From the NCBI RefSeq assembly GCF_014635725.1, contig NZ_BMDJ01000002.1:62001-126000 (forward strand): a DNA stretch of 64,000 bases, written 5' to 3'. This document shows positions 35,534 to 43,724 of the stretch, piece by piece. The number at the start of each line of letters is the position of its first letter. Positions within the stretch are counted from its first letter, which is position 1. Made by a program: the position numbers and the translations under genes. This DNA is from Pedobacter mendelii. GTDB taxonomy: Bacteria; Bacteroidota; Bacteroidia; Sphingobacteriales; Sphingobacteriaceae. The notes below the pieces were generated by a model. That model worked only from the letters and a program-made list of their open reading frames with translations. It was not told where the DNA came from and made no database searches.

Positions 35534-37210
35534 ATGGAAAATAAAACCATCGCCCGTACTTTACGCCTCTTATCGCAATTAATGGAATTGCATGAAGAAA
35601 ATCCTTTTAAAGTTAAATCGATAGCCAACGCTTATTTTAAGGTTGATAAATTGCCATTTGCATTAAAGGATAAGCCATTTGAAGAAATTGATAAAATTGA
35701 TGGAATCGGAAAGGGTTTAGCAGCAAAAATTATTGAGCTCCTACAAACGGGCGAACTCAAAGAACTAAACGATATTATTCAGCAAACACCTGAGGGTGTT
35801 ATTGAAATGCTCGGCATCAAAGGAATCGGACCAAAGAAAATATTGATTATTTGGCGTACACTGGAAATTGAAAGCATTGGCGAATTATATTATGCCTGTA
35901 ACGAAAATCGCTTAATTGAGGCAAAAGGTTTTGGCTTAAAAACTCAGGAGGAAATTAAAAATGCCATTGAGTTTAAGTTGGCTGCTAATGGAAGATTTTT
36001 ATATGCACAAGTAGAGGGATTTGCAAATACATTAAAAGACCAAATTTCTGAATGGTTAATTAGTGTTGATAAAGATTCATTATTAGGTTTGGCAGGGCAA
36101 TATCGCCGAGCTTGTGAAATAATAGATGAGTTAGAACTTGTAATCGGTGCAAAACATGTTGAAGAAGTTCAATTAAACTTATCTTCTTTTAAACCACTAT
36201 CATTAATCGCTGGGGAAGATGCATTTATAACCACAACAGATACTGGTTTGAGAATCAAAATTTTTGTAGTTAATAAAGCTGATTTTTACCTGGAATGGTT
36301 TAAAAAAACTGGTAATATCGAACATGTTGATAAAGTCCTTAAATTGGCTGGCAACGGTCCTTTCGCAAATGAAAATGAAATTTACAGCAAAGCTGGATTA
36401 GCTTTTATCGAACCTGAACTTCGTGAAGGTTTTGATGAAATTGAACTGGCTAAAGAGCATAAACTTCCAACGCTGATCAAGTACAATGATTTAAAAGGCA
36501 GTTTGCATAATCACTCTACCTGGAGCGACGGTGTTCATACCCTCGAACAAATGGCAGTGTACTGCAAGGATACATTGAATTTGCAATATTTAGGCATTTG
36601 CGACCATTCCAAAACAGCAGTTTATGCGAAAGGATTAAATGAACAACGAGTTTATGGACAACACCAAGAAATTGATGAATTAAATAAAAAACTAGCTCCG
36701 TTTAAAATTTTCAAAGGAATTGAAAGTGATATTTTGAGTGACGGCTCATTAGATTATTCTGATGATGTATTAAAAACTTTCGATTTTGTGGTGGCATCTG
36801 TGCATAGCAATTTACGCATGGATGAGGCTAAAGCAACTGCCCGTTTATTAAAAGCTATCGAGAATCCATATACAACAATTTTGGGTCATCCAACTGGTCG
36901 TTTGTTGTTAAGTAGAGCTGGCTATCCGATAGATTATAAAAAAATTATTGATGCTTGTGCCGCAAATAACGTGGTTATAGAAATCAATGCAAATCCTTTG
37001 CGTTTGGATTTAGATTGGCGTTGGCATCGTTACGCACTTGAAAATGGCGTTTTACTTTCTGTAAATCCTGATGCGCATCGAACTGAGGGCTTCCATGATA
37101 TGAAATACGGTATTTTAGTGGCTCGTAAAGGTGGCTTAAGCGCTGATAAGTGTTTAAATGCTTTTTCGTTGGAAGAAATAACGGAGTACTTTAATGGTAA
37201 AAAGGTTTAG
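35534..37210 (+). CDS. PolX-like protein: HhH region, degenerate polymerase, PHP phosphoesterase
   Basis: 558 residues from the ATG at 35534; the longer frame upstream is made of intergenic repeats. Order: the 8-kDa-type helix-hairpin-helix part (1-110, DGIGKG and KGIGPKK), a polymerase beta-like palm (about 150-310), and a C-terminal PHP domain from H325/H327 (SLHNHSTWSDG) with further metal ligands (CDHS, GHPTGR, NPDAHR). In the palm, the usual GS...DxD reads GQ...E199-L-E201, and the third catalytic Asp position reads K242 (GLRIKIFVV). Polymerase activity is therefore probably lost while the PHP nuclease/phosphatase centre looks intact. It likely works in DNA repair end-processing. Often named PolX or DNA polymerase/3'-5' exonuclease. 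Confidence 0.9.
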   Translation: MENKTIARTLRLLSQLMELHEENPFKVKSIANAYFKVDKLPFALKDKPFEEIDKIDGIGKGLAAKIIELLQTGELKELNDIIQQTPEGVIEMLGIKGIGPKKILIIWRTLEIESIGELYYACNENRLIEAKGFGLKTQEEIKNAIEFKLAANGRFLYAQVEGFANTLKDQISEWLISVDKDSLLGLAGQYRRACEIIDELELVIGAKHVEEVQLNLSSFKPLSLIAGEDAFITTTDTGLRIKIFVVNKADFYLEWFKKTGNIEHVDKVLKLAGNGPFANENEIYSKAGLAFIEPELREGFDEIELAKEHKLPTLIKYNDLKGSLHNHSTWSDGVHTLEQMAVYCKDTLNLQYLGICDHSKTAVYAKGLNEQRVYGQHQEIDELNKKLAPFKIFKGIESDILSDGSLDYSDDVLKTFDFVVASVHSNLRMDEAKATARLLKAIENPYTTILGHPTGRLLLSRAGYPIDYKKIIDACAANNVVIEINANPLRLDLDWRWHRYALENGVLLSVNPDAHRTEGFHDMKYGILVARKGGLSADKCLNAFSLEEITEYFNGKKV

Positions 37211-37240
37211 GGTTGAGGGTTGAGGGTTGAGGGTTGAGGG
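37210..37240 (+). repeat. Tandem GGGTTGA repeat, G-quadruplex candidate
   Basis: Five GGG tracts separated by TTGA, four exact 7-bp units plus a last GGG, begin on the final base of the PolX-like stop codon. Intrastrand G-quadruplex formation in RNA or the plus DNA strand is feasible. Confidence 0.75.
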
Positions 37241-37354
37241 AAAGTCCATTCTCAATAAAAAGTTTTAATTATTATTAAAAATCTGTGCAATCCTTTAATC
37301 TGTGTAATTACCCCGAAGGAAAAATCTGTGTAATCTTTTAATATCTTTGCTCCC

Positions 37355-37957
37355 ATGATAAGTGAAATTGCCAACCGCATATTTAATCAAGTAATTGCAG
37401 ACTACCATAAGTTTGATGATATAGACTATACTGTTAAAAATCCATACGATGCGGAAACGCTAGAGCATCTTTTTTACGTTAAAAACTGGATTGATACTGC
37501 ACAGTGGCATATGGAAGACGTTGTTCGCAATCCACAAATTGATGCTGCTGAAGGATTAAGTTGGAAAAGGCGTATCGATGCTCAAAACCAGGTTCGTACG
37601 GATATGGTAGAGTTTATTGATGGCTATTTCCTAAATCTTTACAAAAACATAAAGGCTATGCCAGATGCTAAAATTAATACCGAAAGTCCGGCTTGGGCAC
37701 TTGACAGACTATCTATTTTAGCCTTGAAAATTTACCACATGAAAGAAGAGGCTGAACGTGAAACGGCAACTCCCGAACACCGTGAGCAGTGCCTGGCTAA
37801 ATTGAATGTATTGTTAGCGCAACGCGATGATTTATCTCAGAGTATTGATGAGTTAATCGCTGATATCGAAGCTGGTAAGAAATACATGAAAGTGTATAAA
37901 CAAATGAAAATGTATAACGACCCGAGTTTAAACCCGGTGTTATACAACAAATCGTAA
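37355..37957 (+). CDS. DUF4254 domain protein
   Basis: 200 residues, all-helical: ISEIANRIFNQVIADYHKFD, LFYVKNWIDTAQWHMEDVVR, WKRRIDAQNQVRTDMVEFID. DUF4254 is a Bacteroidetes family of unknown function that is often found next to lipopolysaccharide glycosyltransferases, as here. A -7-like TATCTTTG at 37342-37349 lies just before the ATG. The glycosyltransferase follows 26 bp later, so they form one transcript. Confidence 0.87.
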   Translation: MISEIANRIFNQVIADYHKFDDIDYTVKNPYDAETLEHLFYVKNWIDTAQWHMEDVVRNPQIDAAEGLSWKRRIDAQNQVRTDMVEFIDGYFLNLYKNIKAMPDAKINTESPAWALDRLSILALKIYHMKEEAERETATPEHREQCLAKLNVLLAQRDDLSQSIDELIADIEAGKKYMKVYKQMKMYNDPSLNPVLYNKS

Positions 37958-37983
37958 AAGCAAGAAGACCAAAGCTTAAAGCC

Positions 37984-39012
37984 ATGTCAAAAGAAAAAAT
38001 CATCGTTTTACGTTTTTCGGCTATGGGCGATGTAGCAATGGTTGCTTCTGTTTTAAAAGAATTTTCCGAACAAAATCCATCTGCGGAAATTATAATGGTG
38101 AGTCGTGAAGCTTTTAAACCATTTTTTGATGGAATTCCGAACTTGGTTTTTCATGCCATTCAACCCAAAAACATTCACAAAGGAATTTATGGATTGTATG
38201 GGCTTTATCAAGAACTTAAAAGATATAAACCAACTGCAATTGCCGACTTGCATGATAATTTACGTAGCCGAGTAATTTCAACTTTTTTTCGTTTGGCTGG
38301 AATTAAAATTAAACGTATTGATAAAGGAAGAGCTGAGAAAAAAGCTTTAACTCGTTCCGCAAATAAAATTTTTAAACCCTTACGCCAAACGGTAGAACGC
38401 TATGCCGATGTTTTTCGAGAATTAGACTTCAATATTAAGTTGAATCATCAGCTAAAAAAATTTCCACAAGAAATCCCTGCTAAAGCCGAAAAGTTGTCTC
38501 AAGATAAAGAAATCAAAAAATTAGGTATCTCCCCTTTTGCGCAGCACATTTATAAAATTTATCCATTAGAAAAAATGGAAGAAGTAATTTCTTTGCTAAG
38601 CTCATTGGGTTATAAACTTTTTATTTTCGGAGGAGGAAAAACCGAGCAGTTAACTGCCGAAAAATGGGCTAAAGCATATGCAAACACAAATAATATAATA
38701 GGAAATTTTAATCTGAATGAAGAACTTGCTATTATTTCAAATCTAGATTTAATGCTCAGCATGGATTCAGCGGGAATGCACATGGCATCGTTAGTGGGTG
38801 TTCCTGTAATTTCAGTTTGGGGGCCAACGCATCCTTATGCAGGTTTTTTAGGTTATGGTCAATCGGAAAATGATTGCATACAAATTGATAATCATGCCCG
38901 ACCCAATTCTATTTACGGAAACAAACCATGCTTATGCGGTGTTGAAAGTTGCATGGATTTAATTAAACCTGAAACGATTGTAAATAAAATTAAAGAAAAA
39001 CTAAATGGCTAA
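37984..39012 (+). CDS. Glycosyltransferase family 9 (heptosyltransferase-like)
   Basis: 342 residues of GT-B fold. The N-terminal half opens IIVLRFSAMGDVAMVASVL; the C-terminal half carries GISPFAQHIYKIYPLEKM and the donor-binding LMLSMDSAGMHMASLVGVPVISVWGPTHP. GT9 enzymes add heptose or a related sugar to the lipopolysaccharide core on the cytoplasmic face. A C-terminal CLCGVESCMD Cys cluster is noticeable. It overlaps the SixA-like gene by 8 bp. Confidence 0.92.
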   Translation: MSKEKIIVLRFSAMGDVAMVASVLKEFSEQNPSAEIIMVSREAFKPFFDGIPNLVFHAIQPKNIHKGIYGLYGLYQELKRYKPTAIADLHDNLRSRVISTFFRLAGIKIKRIDKGRAEKKALTRSANKIFKPLRQTVERYADVFRELDFNIKLNHQLKKFPQEIPAKAEKLSQDKEIKKLGISPFAQHIYKIYPLEKMEEVISLLSSLGYKLFIFGGGKTEQLTAEKWAKAYANTNNIIGNFNLNEELAIISNLDLMLSMDSAGMHMASLVGVPVISVWGPTHPYAGFLGYGQSENDCIQIDNHARPNSIYGNKPCLCGVESCMDLIKPETIVNKIKEKLNG

Positions 39013-39502
39013 GCAATTACTTTTGGTTCGACACGGAAAATCAGATTGGGGAAATTTAGATTTAAAAGATTTCGACCGACCATTGAATAAACGTGGTAAA
39101 GAAAATGCTGCTGAGATGGCAGAGCGATTATTAAATAGAGGTTTCAAGTTTGATTTGATGGTAAGCAGTCCGGCAAAGCGGGCTAAATCTACTGCAAAAC
39201 ATTTTGCGGAGGCTTTTCAAGTTGATGATATTCAATATGAAGAATCTATTTACGAGGCCAATACCAATACGCTTTTAAAAGTGGTAAATGGTTTTGATGA
39301 TTCGGCCGACATAATAATTATATTTGGGCATAATCCTGGTTTTACAGATTTAGCCAATGAGTTAAGTAGTGCTGACATTTATAATATCCCTACTGCTGGA
39401 ATGGTGTTAATGTCTTTCAACTTAGATTCGTGGAAAATGGTGAGTAAAGGAACCGGAGAACTGGTTTTTTTTGATTACCCGAAGAATAGCGATGAAATTT
39501 AG
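39005..39502 (+). CDS. SixA-like histidine phosphatase
   Basis: 165 residues of the phosphoglycerate-mutase-like fold. LLVRHGKSDWG carries the catalytic His and Arg, and IIFGHNPGF the second His. SixA removes phosphate from phospho-His on Hpt domains; the stand-alone Hpt at 33 kb is a possible target, which is a guess. It starts inside the glycosyltransferase gene, so translation is coupled. Confidence 0.9.
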   Translation: MAKQLLLVRHGKSDWGNLDLKDFDRPLNKRGKENAAEMAERLLNRGFKFDLMVSSPAKRAKSTAKHFAEAFQVDDIQYEESIYEANTNTLLKVVNGFDDSADIIIIFGHNPGFTDLANELSSADIYNIPTAGMVLMSFNLDSWKMVSKGTGELVFFDYPKNSDEI

Positions 39503-39505
39503 ATT

Positions 39506-39522
39506 TTTTGCCACGGAAACAC
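39506..39522. repeat. Dispersed intergenic repeat, copy 2
   Basis: Identical to 28806-28822 (TTTTGCCACGGAAACAC), here right after the SixA-like gene. Confidence 0.6.
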
Positions 39523-39650
39523 AGAATTCACAGAAAAATTTTCATCCTACAAACCACAAGAATTACTGAAATTATGTTCCAGAAAAAACGAATTTCATAA
39601 TGCTAAAATCGTAAATTTAACTATCTTTGAAACAATATAAATAACGAAAG

Positions 39651-39721
39651 TCCGGCAATAGACATTTCGGTGAATTCATAACCTCATCTCCTCTGGTTAT
39701 TTCATAATTCGTATCGCCGGA
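39651..39721 (+). promoter_or_regulatory. Imperfect palindrome upstream of the DUF4290 gene
   Basis: TCCGGC (39651-39656) pairs with GCCGGA (39716-39721), and inside it GAATTcATAACC pairs with GGTTAttt..ATTC. The 71-bp structure lies 27 bp before the DUF4290 start, so it may be a leader RNA fold or a protein site. Function unknown. Confidence 0.5.
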
Positions 39722-39747
39722 AAATTTATTCATTAAATTATCTGTAC

Positions 39748-40431
39748 ATGAATTTTGATTATAATACTACGCGTAGCCATTTGATTTTATCGGAATATGG
39801 CCGAAACGTTCAGAATATGGTGAAGTATATTTGCGAATTACCAACCATTGAAGAACGTAATAAATATGCTCAGGCAGTTATTGACCTGATGGGATTTTTA
39901 CAACCACACTTACGTGATGTTGCTGATTTTAAGCACAAACTTTGGGATCATTTACACATTATTTCTGGCTATCAGATTGATGTAGAAAGTCCTTACCCTA
40001 AGCCTTTGCCCGAAAATGCTTTTAAAAAGCCACAGCCTTTGCCTTATCCACAACAAAGAATTACCTACAAACATTATGGCAAAACGGTTGAGAATTTGAT
40101 TGAAAAAGCAATGGGAGAGCAAAACCCCGAGCAGAAAAAATTAATGGTTCAAGGTATTGCAAATTTTATGAAAATGGCATATGTTACCTGGAACAAGGAT
40201 AACGTTAGTGATGATACCATAATTAAAGATTTAAAATATCTTTCTGGCGGATTGCTTTCACTTGATGAGGGTGTTAATCTGGCGAAGGTGGAGTTTAGAG
40301 CGCAAAATCCTCGGCAGAATAACAACAACCGAGGAAGAACAAATAACAACAATAATAACGGCAAAAACCGTCAGAATAATAATAACAACAATAATCGCAG
40401 ACCGAATAATAACAACAAACCTAAATATTAA
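39748..40431 (+). CDS. DUF4290 domain protein with Asn/Arg-rich tail
   Basis: 227 residues. The first 185 are the helical DUF4290 domain (MNFDYNTTRSHLILSEYGRN, ERNKYAQAVIDLMGFLQPHL, LWDHLHIISGYQIDVESPYP). The last 40 are a low-complexity run of Asn with scattered Arg and Lys, likely disordered and nucleic-acid-friendly. DUF4290 genes are often directly before murA in Bacteroidetes, as here. Role unknown; a link to cell-wall synthesis is inferred from position. Confidence 0.88.
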   Translation: MNFDYNTTRSHLILSEYGRNVQNMVKYICELPTIEERNKYAQAVIDLMGFLQPHLRDVADFKHKLWDHLHIISGYQIDVESPYPKPLPENAFKKPQPLPYPQQRITYKHYGKTVENLIEKAMGEQNPEQKKLMVQGIANFMKMAYVTWNKDNVSDDTIIKDLKYLSGGLLSLDEGVNLAKVEFRAQNPRQNNNNRGRTNNNNNNGKNRQNNNNNNNRRPNNNNKPKY

Positions 40432-40521
40432 AGGAAAGGTAAAAGGCAAAAGGTGAAAGGCACATTTTAAATATCCACTCAATCTTGATACTTGATACTA
40501 ATTACTAAATACTAAAAATAT

Positions 40522-41847
40522 ATGAACGCATTTGAAATAACAGGCGGAATTAAATTAAAGGGCGAAATTACTCCTCAAGGTGCCAAAAACGAGGCATTAC
40601 AAATTCTATCGGCTGTATTGCTGACCGAAAAAAAAGTAACTATAAGCAATATTCCTGATATTAAGGATGTAAATAAACTGATTGAGTTGCTGGGCGATTT
40701 GGGTGTTACTATTGAGCGCCTCGACAAGGACACTTACACTTTTGAGGCTAAAAACATAGATTTAAACTTCTTTGAATCGGAAATTTTTAAAGCCAAAGGT
40801 GGTGGTTTACGTGGTTCGATTATGATTGTTGGCCCACTTTTAGCTCGTTTTGGAAGAGCTGCTATTCCAAAGCCAGGTGGCGATAAAATTGGCCGCAGAA
40901 GATTGGATACGCACTTTATTGGTTTCGAAAAGTTAGGTGCAAAATTTGTTTATGATAGCAAAAAAGCTTTCTTTAACGTTGATGCGACAAACTTAAAAGG
41001 TGCTTATATTCTATTAGATGAGGCATCAGTAACTGGAACGGCTAACATTGTTATGGCAGCTGTTTTGGCAAAAGGAACAACCACAATTTATAACGCTGCC
41101 TGTGAGCCTTATTTACAGCAACTCTGCAAAATGCTTAATCGCATGGGTGCAAAAATTTCTGGTATTGGCTCTAACTTATTAACCATTGAGGGTGTTAAAG
41201 TTTTAAGTGGAACAGAACACAGAATGTTGCCCGATATGATTGAGATTGGATCTTTCATTGGGATGGCAGCTATGACTGAATCTGAAATTACGATTAAAAA
41301 CGTTTGTTATGATGAGCTTGGTGTAATTCCTGAAGTTTTTAAAAAACTCGGCATTAAATTAGAACGCAGAGGCGATGATATTTATGTTCCATCGCAAAAG
41401 CATTACGAAATTGATACTTTTATTGATGGTTCGATTTTAACAATTGCCGATTCACCTTGGCCTGGTTTTACACCAGATTTATTAAGTATTGTTTTGGTAG
41501 TAGCCACCCAAGCTAAAGGAAACGTTTTAATCCACCAAAAAATGTTCGAGAGTCGTTTGTTCTTCGTTGATAAATTAATCGACATGGGTGCTCAAATTAT
41601 TCTTTGCGACCCGCACCGTGCTACGGTTAATGGTATCGATAAAAAATATAAACTTCGCGGTATCAGCATGACTTCTCCTGATATTAGAGCCGGAGTTTCT
41701 TTGTTAATTGCGGCGCTTTCTGCAGAGGGTAAATCGACTATTTACAACATCGAACAGATTGAGCGTGGTTACCAGGACATTGACACACGTTTGCGTGCTT
41801 TAGGTGCGCAAATTAAGCGTGTAAATGCTGATGCACCAAGCCACTAG
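40522..41847 (+). CDS. murA: UDP-N-acetylglucosamine 1-carboxyvinyltransferase
   Basis: 441 residues, EPSP-synthase-like inside-out barrels. Motifs: GGIKLKGEITPQGAKNEALQ (N-terminal, with the catalytic Lys), GPLLARFGRAAIPKPGGDKI, and RAGVSLLIAALSAEGKSTI. It makes the first committed peptidoglycan precursor from UDP-GlcNAc and phosphoenolpyruvate. The active-site loop has D121 where E. coli MurA has Cys115, the residue alkylated by fosfomycin, so intrinsic resistance is expected. It follows the DUF4290 gene by 90 bp and ends at a strong terminator. Confidence 0.97.
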   Translation: MNAFEITGGIKLKGEITPQGAKNEALQILSAVLLTEKKVTISNIPDIKDVNKLIELLGDLGVTIERLDKDTYTFEAKNIDLNFFESEIFKAKGGGLRGSIMIVGPLLARFGRAAIPKPGGDKIGRRRLDTHFIGFEKLGAKFVYDSKKAFFNVDATNLKGAYILLDEASVTGTANIVMAAVLAKGTTTIYNAACEPYLQQLCKMLNRMGAKISGIGSNLLTIEGVKVLSGTEHRMLPDMIEIGSFIGMAAMTESEITIKNVCYDELGVIPEVFKKLGIKLERRGDDIYVPSQKHYEIDTFIDGSILTIADSPWPGFTPDLLSIVLVVATQAKGNVLIHQKMFESRLFFVDKLIDMGAQIILCDPHRATVNGIDKKYKLRGISMTSPDIRAGVSLLIAALSAEGKSTIYNIEQIERGYQDIDTRLRALGAQIKRVNADAPSH

Positions 41848-41901
41848 TTTAAGTCTAAAGCTGAAAGACCAAAGACTAAAGCAAAAATAGCATGACATAG
41901 A

Positions 41902-41935
41902 AACGCCCGGGTAAGAATTTACTCGGGCGTTTTTT
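41902..41935 (+). terminator. Intrinsic terminator after murA
   Basis: ACGCCCGGGTAA and TTACTCGGGCGT form a GC-rich stem with a short AGAAT-type loop, followed by TTTTTT. Confidence 0.92.
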
Positions 41936-41946
41936 ATAGTTTCACT

Positions 41947-42028
41947 TCATTGCGAGGCAGGAAGTAATTTCTTATATCTGTAACTGTTTGAAAACAAAGC
42001 ATTAAGATTGCTTCTTAACTCACAATGA
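41947..42028. repeat. Degenerate palindromic repeat (TCATTGCGAG type)
   Basis: TCATTGCGAG (41947-41956) faces CTCACAATGA (42019-42028), with GAAGTAATTTCTTA and AGATTGCTTCTTA inside. This matches the common intergenic TCATTGCGAG...CTCGCAATGA type of repeat, here decayed. Confidence 0.55.
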
Positions 42029-42093
42029 CAACCGTTTTAGAAAAACAAATAACCAAAAATTAAATCCTATTACACATTTCCAATTTTCCGTAC

Positions 42094-43455
42094 TTAGCCC
42101 GAAATCGCGTTTATAATATCGTACTGCGTGATGATTTCGATTTTTCCTGATTCATCTTCTACTAGCACTGCAGAATTTTCTTTATTAATCAATGATGAAA
42201 TTTTATCAATCGAAGTATTCAAATCAACGAAAGGAAAAGTTGCCGTCATAATTTCCGAAATTGGTGCAGATTTCAAACCTGGATTTTCAAGTAAGGCGGT
42301 AAGGATATCACTCTCTGCAATTTTACCAACAATCATACCTTGTTGGGTTACCGGAATTTGAGAAATATTCATCGATTTTATTGTATTTATAGCCTCTAAA
42401 ACAGACTTAGTTGCATCAAGAGTTACAATTTCAGCTGCTTCTTTTTTAGCCAAAATTAATTTAGCAGTTAGTTTTTCATCTTGCAAAAATCCACGTTCGC
42501 GTAACCAATCTTCATTATACATTTTACCCATGTACCTGCTTCCATGATCGTGGAAGATAACCACAACAACATCTTCCGGTTTTAGCTTATCTTTCAGTTG
42601 AATTAGACCACCAATTGCCGCACCAGCAGAATTCCCCACAAAAATGCCCTCTTTACGGGCAATGTCGCGAGTCATTAAGGCTGCATCTTTATCGGTTACT
42701 TTTTCGAATAAATCAATTACATCAAAATTTACGTTTGCTGGTAAGAAGTCCTCTCCAATTCCCTCGGTGATGTAAGGATAAATTTCATCCTTATCAAAAA
42801 TACCAGTCTCTTTGTATTTTTTAAAAACCGAACCGTAAGTATCTATTCCCCAAATTTGAATATTTGGATTCTTTTCTTTTAAATATTTTCCAGTTCCAGA
42901 AATCGTTCCGCCCGTTCCAACACCAACAACTAAATGTGTTATTTTACCTTCTGTTTGTTCCCAAATTTCAGGACCAGTTTGCTCGTAATGAGCCTGCGAA
43001 TTGGCTAAATTATCATATTGATTTGGTTTCCAAGAATTAGGAACCTCACGCTCTAAACGAGATGAAACCGAATAATAAGAACGTGGGTCTTCAGGCTCAA
43101 CATTTGTTGGACAAACAATTACTTCAGCACCAAAAGCACGTAAAGCATCAACCTTTTCTTTCGATTGTTTATCCGTTGTGGTGAAAATACATTTATAACC
43201 TTTAACAATAGCGGCCATAGCCAATCCCATTCCTGTATTTCCTGATGTTCCTTCGATTATGGTTCCTCCTGGTTTTAATTTACCACTTCTCTCTGCGTCA
43301 TCAATCATTTTAACCGCCATACGGTCTTTAATTGAGTTGCCTGGATTAGTCGTTTCTATTTTTGCCAATATTGTTCCAGGAACTCCCTTTGTTATCGTGT
43401 TTAATTTTACCAATGGCGTATTGCCAATGGTTTCTAAAATATTATTATACCACAT
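42094..43455 (-). CDS. PLP-dependent cysteine synthase / cystathionine beta-synthase with CBS pair
   Basis: 453 residues. The N-terminal fold-II PLP domain has the Schiff-base Lys in NPGNSIKDRMA, the substrate loop EGTSGNTGMGLA and the phosphate-binding GVGTGGTISGTG. The last about 115 residues are two CBS motifs (MNISQIPVTQQGMIVGKIAESDIL). This is the cystathionine beta-synthase layout without a haem domain; it could make cystathionine or cysteine. Start ATG at 43455. No sulfur-metabolism operon is adjacent. Confidence 0.92.
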   Translation of the reverse strand: MWYNNILETIGNTPLVKLNTITKGVPGTILAKIETTNPGNSIKDRMAVKMIDDAERSGKLKPGGTIIEGTSGNTGMGLAMAAIVKGYKCIFTTTDKQSKEKVDALRAFGAEVIVCPTNVEPEDPRSYYSVSSRLEREVPNSWKPNQYDNLANSQAHYEQTGPEIWEQTEGKITHLVVGVGTGGTISGTGKYLKEKNPNIQIWGIDTYGSVFKKYKETGIFDKDEIYPYITEGIGEDFLPANVNFDVIDLFEKVTDKDAALMTRDIARKEGIFVGNSAGAAIGGLIQLKDKLKPEDVVVVIFHDHGSRYMGKMYNEDWLRERGFLQDEKLTAKLILAKKEAAEIVTLDATKSVLEAINTIKSMNISQIPVTQQGMIVGKIAESDILTALLENPGLKSAPISEIMTATFPFVDLNTSIDKISSLINKENSAVLVEDESGKIEIITQYDIINAISG

Positions 43456-43724
43456 GCAACAAAATTAAGCAAAGGCATTAAGTATTTCACAAACTATATT
43501 TTATTTGAAACATAATTTTGAAAATGAAAGTTTTATAGAATTTTATTGCTTAATCTATTATAATGATAGGGATTATAGATTGATTATTGGGTGAAACGCA
43601 ATATGGGTTTTAGATTTTTCTTTCTTAGCCGCAGATTCGCAAATTAAAAATCAATTATAATTTCCAGAAATAATAAAAATTAATAAGATAATCATTTAAG
43701 AGAATCTGCGCTCAGATATTCCTT

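Noticed and set aside
37210..37240. CRISPR-like short array
   Set aside because: Units are 7 bp without spacers; this is a simple tandem repeat.
41947..42028. Possible regulatory RNA after murA
   Set aside because: The arms fit the common TCATTGCGAG dispersed intergenic repeat; no evidence for a ligand-binding RNA.
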